This document shows positions 26,026 to 33,713 of a DNA stretch of 64,000 bases, piece by piece; the stretch's first letter is position 1, and each line of letters begins with the position of its first letter. The stretch spans positions 1-64,000 of the forward strand of contig WQYI01000010.1 of the NCBI GenBank assembly GCA_009781315.1. Direction: 5' to 3'. The position numbers were made by a program, and so were the translations under genes. Below the pieces are notes generated by a model. It was not told the origin of the DNA, did no database searches, and worked only from the letters and a program-made list of their open reading frames with translations. This DNA is from Candidatus Endomicrobium embiratermitis. Its GTDB lineage: Bacteria > Elusimicrobiota > Endomicrobiia > Endomicrobiales > Endomicrobiaceae.

Positions 26026-26138
26026 AGTGAAAAGTGCAAATTATGAGTTTCGTCTGCGACGAAACCTATTATAAGTTTTCGCAAAGCGAAAACACGATAT
26101 TTTCACTTTCAACTTTTCAATTTTCACTTTGCCGTTTA
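26010..26138. repeat. Heptamer inverted-repeat element (AAAGTGA units), complete
   Basis: The left border TAAAGACA (26010-26017) lies inside the last codons of nnrD; the right border is TGCCGTTTA (26130-26138). The left arm has AAAGTGT/AAAGTGA/AAAGTGC units, the right arm TTTTCAC/TTTCAAC/TTTTCAA/TTTTCAC units. The centre carries two hairpins, GTTTCGTC-TGC-GACGAAAC and TTTTCGC-AAA-GCGAAAA, separated by CTATTATAAG. The M20 ribosome binding site follows at once. Confidence 0.75.
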
Positions 26139-26152
26139 AAAGGGGAAAACAA

Positions 26153-27298
26153 ATGACTATTGAAAACGAAATAATTCAGATAAGAAGACATATTCACAAA
26201 TATCCGGAACTTAGCGGCTGCGAATTCAATACGGCAAAATTTATAGAATCAAAATTGAAAGAATTTAAAATTCCGTATAAACGCGTAGGAAAAACGGGCG
26301 TTTTGGGAATTATTAAAGGCATAAAACCTGGCAAAACAATTGCGTTAAGAGCCGATATGGACGCTTTGCCGGTTCAGGAAGACAATAAAATAGGATATAA
26401 GTCTAAAAATGCCGGTATTATGCACGCCTGCGGACACGACGCGCATATGGCGATCGTTTTGGGCGCGGCAAAACTTTTAAGCCGTAAAAAAGATTCTTTA
26501 AACGGGAATATTAAATTTATTTTTCAGCCCAGCGAAGAAACTTCGTCCGGCGCCAAAAGCATGGTTGACGGCAAGGTTTTGGAAAATCCGAAAGCCGACA
26601 TTATTTTGGGCATTCATGTCTGCCCGTGGATAGAATCCGGAAAAATCGGTTTAAAATTCGGCGCAATGATGGCGGCCGTCGATAAACTCAATATAGAATT
26701 TGAAGGCGAAATAGCGCACGGCGCTTACCCTCATTTGGGGAAAGACGCTTTAGTTGCGGCTTGCGAGTTTATAAGCTCCGTTCAATACGTAATATCAAGA
26801 GAAGTAAATCCCGTGAAGCCCGCGGTTGTGACGTTTGGCAAAATTAAAGGCGGGGACGGATACAATATAATATGTGAAAAAGTAACTCTTGACGGCACTG
26901 TCAGGAGTTTGAGCGGAAAAACCAGAAAACTTATAAAAGAAAGCATTTTAAGAAAATTGAAGGCCGTTGAAACCGCGTACGGAATCAAATCCAAAGTCCA
27001 TTATCATGCGGTCGGCAACGCTTTAATCAACTCTAAAGAAATTACGGAAATGTGCAGAAAAGCGGCGAAAGAATTTTACGGAAGCGAAAATATCGTGATT
27101 TTGGAAAAGCCCTCGATGGGCGGCGAAGATTTCGGAGAATATCTCGAGAAAGTTCCGGGAAATTTTATTTATATAGGTACGTCGAAAAACAAAAACACTT
27201 CTTACCCGTGGCATCACAGTAATTTTAATATCGACGAGCCTGCTTTGCCCAAAGCCGCGAAATACCTTGCGTTCTGCGCGCAAAAATTTCTTTCTTAA
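26153..27298 (+). CDS. M20 family amidohydrolase (hippurate/IAA-amino-acid hydrolase type)
   Basis: The 381-residue zinc peptidase belongs to the M20D group that cleaves N-acyl amino acids. Metal and catalytic motifs are ALRADMDALPV, MHACGHDAHMA, IFQPSEETSSGAKSM, GIHVCPW and PSMGGEDFGEYL, interrupted by the dimerisation domain (about residues 180-290). It has no signal peptide and should be cytoplasmic. The actual substrate is unknown; N-acetylamino acids and N-acetyl-diaminopimelate are both possible. The start at 26153 follows AAAAGGGG at the edge of a repeat element. Confidence 0.87.
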   Translation: MTIENEIIQIRRHIHKYPELSGCEFNTAKFIESKLKEFKIPYKRVGKTGVLGIIKGIKPGKTIALRADMDALPVQEDNKIGYKSKNAGIMHACGHDAHMAIVLGAAKLLSRKKDSLNGNIKFIFQPSEETSSGAKSMVDGKVLENPKADIILGIHVCPWIESGKIGLKFGAMMAAVDKLNIEFEGEIAHGAYPHLGKDALVAACEFISSVQYVISREVNPVKPAVVTFGKIKGGDGYNIICEKVTLDGTVRSLSGKTRKLIKESILRKLKAVETAYGIKSKVHYHAVGNALINSKEITEMCRKAAKEFYGSENIVILEKPSMGGEDFGEYLEKVPGNFIYIGTSKNKNTSYPWHHSNFNIDEPALPKAAKYLAFCAQKFLS

Positions 27299-27375
27299 AT
27301 AATAATAGAACCCTAAAAAATTCGGAGTTTATTACTTATTATGAAATTTTATATAGAGAATTATTTAAAATTTTG

Positions 27376-27462
27376 ACTAGTTGAGTTTGAATTTCGGAGA
27401 GCGGAGCTGTTTTGTTTTTGTGAAACAAAAACTTACTAACTCCTCACTTCAAACTGTCGTTA
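27376..27462. repeat. Heptamer inverted-repeat element, decayed
   Basis: The right side is well preserved: ACTAACTCCTCACTTCAAAC units and the border TGTCGTTA (27455-27462). The left arm (TAGTTGAGTTTGAATTTCGGAG) is partly degenerate but still complementary. The centre contains a TTTTGTTTTTGTGAAACAAAAA hairpin. The next gene's AAAAGGAG follows directly. Confidence 0.5.
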
Positions 27463-27474
27463 AAAGGAGATATC

Positions 27475-27978
27475 TTGAAATACGTTATTTTTGGTATAGT
27501 TGCTTTCTTTTTGTTGTTTGTCGTCATTAGGGCGTATAAAGTATATTTTGAAAATGAAAAAGAAATGCCTCAATACTCCGGTGAAGAGATTAAGGTTAAG
27601 ATTACTAAGATAACTAAAGAAAGATTTAAAGAATTGTATGATGCATCAGCATTTACGGTTGAGGGCGCAGACGGTTCTTTAGATGATTGGTTTATCATGC
27701 TTAATCAGCAAATGAAAAAAATGGGTATTGGCGAAGTATCTGAAATGTTTACTTTCACCGGAAAGGATATGAATGAACACTATAAGCTGACAGGCAATAA
27801 TGCATATCAGGATGATCTGATATTTTTGTCTTTTAAACTTGACAATTTAAACAAGTTTAAGTTGACATCGCTTAAAAGAATGAGGCTCCAGAACGGTGAT
27901 TGGCTTAACGGTCGCTGGTTTGATGACATTGTAGATAATAATGAAGAGAGAGAAAGAAATAAAAATGATGAAGATTAA
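27475..27978 (+). CDS. Unrecognised membrane-anchored protein
   Basis: I do not recognise a family. The 167-residue product has one N-terminal membrane helix (about residues 3-20) and a mixed-charge soluble part that ends in a very acidic, Asn-rich tail. Translation most likely starts at TTG (27475), preceded by a strong AAAAGGAG that sits at the end of a repeat element. It stands alone between the M20 gene and the carA promoter. Confidence 0.6.
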   Translation: MKYVIFGIVAFFLLFVVIRAYKVYFENEKEMPQYSGEEIKVKITKITKERFKELYDASAFTVEGADGSLDDWFIMLNQQMKKMGIGEVSEMFTFTGKDMNEHYKLTGNNAYQDDLIFLSFKLDNLNKFKLTSLKRMRLQNGDWLNGRWFDDIVDNNEERERNKNDED

Positions 27979-28020
27979 AACTAAAATAGAGGATTTCTTA
28001 AAGACCGGAAAGGATTATAA

Positions 28021-28050
28021 TTGACATTTTGCATAAAAATATTTTATACT
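28021..28050 (+). promoter_or_regulatory. Strong promoter upstream of carAB
   Basis: TTGACA (28021-28026) and TATACT (28045-28050) with an 18-base spacer form a near-consensus sigma-70-type promoter. It is followed by a leader of about 160 bases before carA. Confidence 0.65.
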
Positions 28051-28115
28051 TACTAAACCCCAATAGAAGTTTTTAATAATTAAATAAATCTGATTGAATG
28101 TGAAGGGTGAATACG

Positions 28116-28148
28116 TCCTAAAAGTTTTTTAAATTTTAGGATATTTTT
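28116..28148 (+). terminator. Hairpin with T-rich tail in the carA leader
   Basis: TCCTAAAA (28116-28123) pairs with TTTTAGGA (28134-28141), followed by TATTTTTG. In the transcript from 28021 this would be an attenuator-like terminator about 70 bases before carA. A good -10 box (TATAAT, 28186-28191) lies after it, so a second start site beyond the terminator is possible. The stem is AT-rich and its strength uncertain. Confidence 0.45.
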
Positions 28149-28216
28149 GTGTGTATAGATTGCATTTTTGATATTAAAAAGGCGTTATAATTAAATTTTA
28201 CATATAGGAATAAGCC

Positions 28217-29350
28217 ATGAAAAAAGACGAAAAAGTTTTACAGAAAAAGTACAAAAAGGCTTATCTCGAACTTTCTAACGGGATAACTCTTGAAGGAAGC
28301 GCTATCGGCGCTGACGCGACGGTAAGCGGCGAAATGGTCTTTAATACGGGAATGTTAGGATACAGCGAAACAATGACAGACCCGTCGTATCTGGGTCAAA
28401 TTTTAGTCTTCAGCTTCTGTCTCATAGGAAATTACGGAATCCCTGCCCCCAAAGGCGGGGATTTTTTTATGACTAAAGGGCACGAAAGCAGTTCCATAAA
28501 AACCCAGGGCATAATAGTTTCCGATATTTATGACGTCTGCCACCACCATGACGGCGGGATATCTTTAGAGCAGTGGATGATAGAAAATAATGTGCCCGGA
28601 ATCGCGGGCATAGATACAAGATATTTAGTACAGATGATAAGGGAAAACGGAAATCTTTTCGGACGTATTGTTCCGGAGGGCGCGAAAAAAGAAAAACTTA
28701 ACAGATTTGAATTTTTAAATAATTTCAGCGACGGCGAATATGTCGATCCTTCGAAATATAATCTCATGCCGTCGGTATCAACGAAAGAAATACAAAAGTT
28801 CGGAACAGGAGCGAAAAAAGTCGCGGTTATAGACTGCGGCTCGAAGCTCACTATTTCAAGAATGCTTGTAGAAAGAGGGTGCAAGGTCTTGCTTGTGCCT
28901 TGGGATACCGATTTTTCTAAAATAGATGCTGACGGCTGGATTATATCCAACGGTCCGGGAGATCCTCAAAACACCGGCGATTTGGTTGAAAGAGTAAGAA
29001 AAGACGTTATTGGTTCGGGTAAACCGGTTTTCGGAATATGTCTTGGGAATCAGATATTGGCGTTGGCTTCGGGAGCTAAGACAAAAAGGCTTGCTCGCGG
29101 ACATATAAGCCACAATCAGCCTGTTTTTTCTCTTCCTGACAGAAATGCGTATATGACAAGCCAGAACCACAGGTATGCCGTAGATAAAAAAAGCATACAG
29201 GAAGGCTGGGAACTCTGGTTTGAAAACGCCAATGACGGGTCCGTGGAAGGTTTAAGGCATAAAACAAAACCGTATATGTCCGTTCAATTCTATCCTGAAA
29301 ACGATACAAGCTGGATTATGGATAAATTCGTAAATTTAATAAAAAAATAA
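28217..29350 (+). CDS. carA: Carbamoyl-phosphate synthase small subunit with a degenerate glutaminase site
   Basis: CarA normally hydrolyses glutamine and passes ammonia to CarB. The 377-residue protein has the N-terminal CarA domain and a class-I amidotransferase domain (about 195-377). The nucleophile Cys275 is present in GICLGNQ, and Glu361 is present. The catalytic His expected two residues before that Glu is Tyr359: the motif reads VQFYPEN instead of VQ(Y/F)HPEA. The His usually found in GICLGHQ is also Asn. Cys-to-His spacing (84) equals that in E. coli. Glutamine use is therefore doubtful, and free ammonia may be the donor. carB follows after 23 bases. Confidence 0.9.
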   Translation: MKKDEKVLQKKYKKAYLELSNGITLEGSAIGADATVSGEMVFNTGMLGYSETMTDPSYLGQILVFSFCLIGNYGIPAPKGGDFFMTKGHESSSIKTQGIIVSDIYDVCHHHDGGISLEQWMIENNVPGIAGIDTRYLVQMIRENGNLFGRIVPEGAKKEKLNRFEFLNNFSDGEYVDPSKYNLMPSVSTKEIQKFGTGAKKVAVIDCGSKLTISRMLVERGCKVLLVPWDTDFSKIDADGWIISNGPGDPQNTGDLVERVRKDVIGSGKPVFGICLGNQILALASGAKTKRLARGHISHNQPVFSLPDRNAYMTSQNHRYAVDKKSIQEGWELWFENANDGSVEGLRHKTKPYMSVQFYPENDTSWIMDKFVNLIKK

Positions 29351-29373
29351 ATTCAAATATAAAGGAAAAAGGT

Positions 29374-32300
29374 ATGCCTATTTTAGATTTTTTGCTTCCC
29401 AAAAACGGGAAAAAACAGAAAGTAATTTTGCTGGGTTCGGGCGCTTTGTCCATAGGACAGGCGGGAGAGTTTGATTATTCCGGTTCTCAGGCTATTAAAG
29501 CTCTAGTGGAAGAAGATTTGGATGTTATTGTTATTAACCCCAATATAGCTTCCGTTCAGACAAATTCCGGACCGAACAAAAAAGTCTATTTTTATCCGAT
29601 TACTCCGTTTTGGGTTGAGAAAATCATAAAAATAGAAAAACCCGCGGCGATTATTTCATCATTCGGCGGTCAGACGTCTTTAAACTGCGTTATAGAACTT
29701 GAAAAAACCGGAGTACTGAAAAAATACGGCGTTAAAGTTCTGGGAACGCAGGTTGACGCTTTGGAAATGTCCGAAGACAGAGATTTGTTCGCAAAACAAA
29801 TGCAGTCCATAAATTTGCCGATTGCCAAAAGCCGGACGGCAAATACGGTTGACGAAGCGTTGAAAATCGCGGAAGAAATAGGTTATCCGGTCATTACCCG
29901 TTCTGCTTTTGCTTTAGGCGGTCTTGGTTCGGGACTCGCAAGAACGCCTGCGGAACTTAAAAGGCTTACCCAGGCTGCTTTAATGTCTTCTCCGCAAGTA
30001 TTGGTTGAAAAATCGCTTCACGGCTGGAAAGAAATAGAATACGAAGTGATGAGAGATAAAAGCGGCAACTGCATAACTATTTGTAATATGGAAAACATGG
30101 ATCCTATGGGTATTCATACCGGCGATTCAATAGTTATTGCTCCTTGCCAGTCAATAAACAATACCGAAGTAGGTATGCTTCGCGAAGCCGCTATAAAAAT
30201 TGCCAAAAGCGTAGGTATTATAGGCGAATGTAATGTTCAATACGCTTTAGACCCGAACGGTTATGATTTTTACGTTATAGAAATTAACGCGAGGCTTTCG
30301 CGTTCGTCGGCGCTTGCAAGCAAAGCTACTGGTTATCCTATAGCTTATATAGCGGCAAAAGTAGTTATAGGTTTTGATTTGCTTGAACTGAAAAATCCGG
30401 TCACAGGTACGACATCGGCATTTTATGAACCTTCTTTGGATTATGTTTCGCTTAAATTTCCCCGTTGGGATTTAAGCAAATTCAGCGGCGTTTCAAAATT
30501 GCTCGGCACTCAGATGAAATCCGTAGGCGAGGTTATGGCTATAGGCAGAAATTTCTGCGAAGTTATACAGAAAGCCTTGAGGATGGTCAACGAAAACGAG
30601 GAAGGCATTACGGTCAGCGTTTTTAAAAATGCTGCGGATGACGAGCTTGAAAAAGAGCTTTTAGATCCTACAAATTTAAGAGTATTTGCTATTTACGAAA
30701 GTTTTAAACGTGGTAAAACTCTTGAATATGTCTATGATAAAACCAAGATAGATTACTGGTTTTTATCGCATATTCATTATCTCGCGTCTTTGGAAACCGA
30801 GCTTTTGGATTTCTTTGCGGTAAAAGTAAAACGCGACGTTGTTACCAAAGAGGAAATTTATAAAGATTTTTCAAAAATAGAAAAGCAGCATTTTATCCGT
30901 ATTAAATCAAGAGGATTTTCGGATTTCCAGCTTACAAAAATATACTTATCCGCAGTCAGCACTGGAAAAATCAAACTGACGACAAGAGAAATCAGAAATC
31001 TGTCGCTGGGCATAAGAAAATTGAGAAAAAAACTTAAAATTCAGCCTGTTGTAAAACAGATAGACACTACTTCTTCGGAATACGCGACAAAATCAAATTA
31101 TCTCTATCTTACTTACGACGGCGTGCACAGCGACGTGTCGGTAAAGAAAAATAAAAGCAGCATAATTACGCTTGGAAGCGGAAGTTACCGAATAGGTTCG
31201 AGTCTTGAGTTTGACTGGTGTTCGGTTATGACGAGCAGTTATTTTAAACAAAAGAAAAACGACAGTGTTATAATAAACTGCAATCCCGAAACCGTTTCAA
31301 CGGATTTCAGCGCGTCCGACAGACTGTATTTTGAAGAACTTTCTTTTGAGAGGGTGTTGGATATTATAGACATAGAAAGCCCAAAAGGCGTAATAGCCTG
31401 TATGGGAGGACAAAACCCGAATAACTTAATACAGCCATTGAGCGAAGTGAAAGTTAATATTTTAGGACACAGTCCAAAAAGCGTTGAAGGAGCTGAAGAC
31501 CGTGTAAAATTCTCGGCAATGCTTGACAAATTCGGAATAGACCAGCCTGAATGGACTTCCGCTACTTCAATAGAAGAAATAGAAAAGTTTATAGAGAAAG
31601 TCGGGTTTCCGGTTTTAATACGTCCGAGTTTCGTGTTGTCCGGGACGCTTATGAACGTAGCAAACGACAAAAAGAGCCTGGATTATTATTTATCGCTTAC
31701 CAAAGACATTTCTGCGGATTTTCCGGTTGTAATATCTAAATTTATTTTAGACGCTAAAGAAATAGAGTGCGACGGAATAGCCAAAAACGGGGAAGTGATG
31801 ATGTCTCTTGTCAGCGAGCATGTGGAAAACGCGGGCGTGCATTCCGGGGACGCTACAATGGTGTTTCCCGCGCAAAAGCTATACGGGCATACCGTGAACG
31901 TGATAAAAGATATAACCAGAAAAATAATCAAAGGGCTTAACCTTAACGGACCGTTTAATATACAGTTTATAGCTAAAGACAATGATGTAAAAGTTATCGA
32001 ATGTAATGCGAGAGCGTCGCGGTCATTCCCGTTTATTTCAAAAGTTTCGGGTGTAAACCTTACTGAAGTCGCGTGCAAAGTTATGAATAACGAAAAAGTC
32101 AAAGAAATACTGATAGACGAAAGCAAAATTCCGTATATAGGAGTAAAAGCGTCGATGTTTAGTTTTCAAAGGCTTGACGGAGCAGACCCTGTGACAGGCG
32201 TTGAAATGGCGTCAACGGGCGAGGTAGGATGTTTGGGTAAGAAATTTGACGAAGCAATGCTTTTATCGATGGAAGCGACAAAAGTGGTAAAACCTAAAAA

Positions 32301-32685
32301 AGGGATATTGCTGAGCACCGGAAGGGAAAAAGACAAAGTAAAATTTATGGAAGTAGTAGACAATATATATAAATTAGGGGTTCCTGTATACGCGACAAAA
32401 GGAACGGGCGAATATCTGCAAAAGCACGGTTATGAGGTAAATATTGTTCATTGGAACAGAACACCGAGAGCCGTTGACACGATTATAGACGGCAAAGTTG
32501 ATTTTGTAATAAACATAAACAAAAGTTTGACGGTAGAGGAGCTTAAAAACAATTCTGAAATAAGAAAAACCGCGGTACGGTGCAGTTGTTCAATTTTAAC
32601 GAATCTTGAAAAAGCAATGTCATATCTGAGAGCGTTTGATTCATACGAAAAGCTTCAAAATATAGAAGAGATGATAAGCCTTTAA
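29374..32685 (+). CDS. carB: Carbamoyl-phosphate synthase large subunit
   Basis: CarB makes carbamoyl phosphate from bicarbonate, ammonia and two ATP for pyrimidines and arginine. The 1103-residue protein has both ATP-grasp halves (first about 10-430, second about 580-960), an oligomerisation domain and a C-terminal MGS-like regulatory domain. Motifs such as LGSGALSIGQAGEFDYSGSQ, CNMENMDPMGIHTG and GECNVQYAL resemble the eukaryotic CAD/CPS I and Bacteroidetes-type enzymes more than E. coli CarB, as far as I recall those sequences. The stop codon is part of a repeat element border. It pairs with a CarA that appears glutaminase-defective. Confidence 0.95.
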   Translation: MPILDFLLPKNGKKQKVILLGSGALSIGQAGEFDYSGSQAIKALVEEDLDVIVINPNIASVQTNSGPNKKVYFYPITPFWVEKIIKIEKPAAIISSFGGQTSLNCVIELEKTGVLKKYGVKVLGTQVDALEMSEDRDLFAKQMQSINLPIAKSRTANTVDEALKIAEEIGYPVITRSAFALGGLGSGLARTPAELKRLTQAALMSSPQVLVEKSLHGWKEIEYEVMRDKSGNCITICNMENMDPMGIHTGDSIVIAPCQSINNTEVGMLREAAIKIAKSVGIIGECNVQYALDPNGYDFYVIEINARLSRSSALASKATGYPIAYIAAKVVIGFDLLELKNPVTGTTSAFYEPSLDYVSLKFPRWDLSKFSGVSKLLGTQMKSVGEVMAIGRNFCEVIQKALRMVNENEEGITVSVFKNAADDELEKELLDPTNLRVFAIYESFKRGKTLEYVYDKTKIDYWFLSHIHYLASLETELLDFFAVKVKRDVVTKEEIYKDFSKIEKQHFIRIKSRGFSDFQLTKIYLSAVSTGKIKLTTREIRNLSLGIRKLRKKLKIQPVVKQIDTTSSEYATKSNYLYLTYDGVHSDVSVKKNKSSIITLGSGSYRIGSSLEFDWCSVMTSSYFKQKKNDSVIINCNPETVSTDFSASDRLYFEELSFERVLDIIDIESPKGVIACMGGQNPNNLIQPLSEVKVNILGHSPKSVEGAEDRVKFSAMLDKFGIDQPEWTSATSIEEIEKFIEKVGFPVLIRPSFVLSGTLMNVANDKKSLDYYLSLTKDISADFPVVISKFILDAKEIECDGIAKNGEVMMSLVSEHVENAGVHSGDATMVFPAQKLYGHTVNVIKDITRKIIKGLNLNGPFNIQFIAKDNDVKVIECNARASRSFPFISKVSGVNLTEVACKVMNNEKVKEILIDESKIPYIGVKASMFSFQRLDGADPVTGVEMASTGEVGCLGKKFDEAMLLSMEATKVVKPKKGILLSTGREKDKVKFMEVVDNIYKLGVPVYATKGTGEYLQKHGYEVNIVHWNRTPRAVDTIIDGKVDFVININKSLTVEELKNNSEIRKTAVRCSCSILTNLEKAMSYLRAFDSYEKLQNIEEMISL

Positions 32686-32785
32686 CGGCAGATGATGAGA
32701 AGGTGAGATGTTGGGAAGTTTAGCAACGACAAGAGAATAGTGTCTTTGCTCAACATCCCATCTTCCCATCATCTCAACTTCCGCA
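32683..32785. repeat. Heptamer inverted-repeat element (GATGAGA units)
   Basis: The left border TAACGGCA (32683-32690) begins with the carB stop codon. The left arm is GATGATG/AGAAGGT/GAGATGT/TGGGAAG; the right arm is CTCAACATCCCATCTTCCCATC..., its imperfect reverse complement in 7-bp steps. The centre includes GCAACGACAAGAG. The right border is degenerate (TTCCGC) and abuts the AGGAG of the next gene. Confidence 0.65.
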
Positions 32786-32795
32786 GGAGCAGTGT

Positions 32796-33209
32796 ATGTG
32801 GTTAATTTATATTCTTGTATCAGCCGTTTTTGCCGCGCTTGTAAGTATTCTTGCGAAAATCGGCATGCAAAATATAAACTCTAACTTGGCTGTCGCGATA
32901 AGAACGGCAGTTGTTCTTATTGTGGCTTGGTTATTTGTTTTTGCCGCAGGCAAGCAAAGCGATATTGCGGCATTAACGCATAGAAATTGGATTTTTTTGA
33001 TACTCTCGGGAATTGCCACGGGCTTATCTTGGCTGTTCTATTTTAAAGCGCTTCAAATCGGTCAAGCTTCAAAAGTTATTCCCTTAGATAAAATCAGCGT
33101 AGTTTTCGGCATACTTTTCGCTTTTATGTTTTTAAATGAAACGATAACGTTAAAAACAATTTTAGGCGGCTGTTTAATTGTATTGGGAGCAATTGTTTTG
33201 GCTGTATGA
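32796..33209 (+). CDS. EamA-family small membrane transporter
   Basis: The 137-residue protein has about five membrane helices and matches a single EamA domain, half the size of standard DMT-superfamily exporters. The last part (KVIPLDKISVVFGILFAFMFLNE, then a glycine-rich final helix) is typical of the family. Such half-size proteins usually work as dimers and export small metabolites; the substrate is unknown. AGGAG precedes the start. Confidence 0.75.
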   Translation: MWLIYILVSAVFAALVSILAKIGMQNINSNLAVAIRTAVVLIVAWLFVFAAGKQSDIAALTHRNWIFLILSGIATGLSWLFYFKALQIGQASKVIPLDKISVVFGILFAFMFLNETITLKTILGGCLIVLGAIVLAV

Positions 33210-33225
33210 TATTTAGGGCTATAAA

Positions 33226-33621
33226 ATGGAAAAAATAAAAAAAATTATCGGAAGTTTTAAAATAGAAAAGACAAGAAAAATTATCGGCTGGCTGTTAATA
33301 ATATATGCTTTATTGATATTTTTGAGTACAATATATTTTAATATTTTGTTTTTCTTAAGAGCTAAACAATTCGGGTTTTTGGATTTTTTCTTCGCATTGT
33401 TTAAATCTTATCCGTTTTATAATTTTTATATTATAGGTATTTTATTTTTTATTTTTCTGTTGTGGCTGGGTGTATTATTTATAAGAAAAAAACTTAATAA
33501 AACTTTGGCTGTAATTATTTCCATGTCATTGGTGATTTTGTTTATTCAAAATCAATTTTTACGCAGACAAAATATTGATTTTATGAATAAGAGTATTTTT
33601 ATTGGCTGTAATGAACAATAA
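33226..33621 (+). CDS. Unrecognised small membrane protein
   Basis: I do not recognise this 131-residue protein. It has a basic N-terminus and about three membrane helices (near residues 22-45, 65-88 and 91-112) rich in Phe, Leu and Ile, and a short polar end. It starts 16 bases after the EamA-like gene, so the two are likely co-transcribed. The gene is unusually AT-rich compared with its neighbours. Confidence 0.55.
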   Translation: MEKIKKIIGSFKIEKTRKIIGWLLIIYALLIFLSTIYFNILFFLRAKQFGFLDFFFALFKSYPFYNFYIIGILFFIFLLWLGVLFIRKKLNKTLAVIISMSLVILFIQNQFLRRQNIDFMNKSIFIGCNEQ

Positions 33622-33713
33622 GCCGTCTGATGCAATAGCGGATAAAGCGGAACTTTGAAAAAATATTAACGCCAAAAGTTCAGAAATAAAAAAATGTCGT
33701 AAAGGAATGAATT

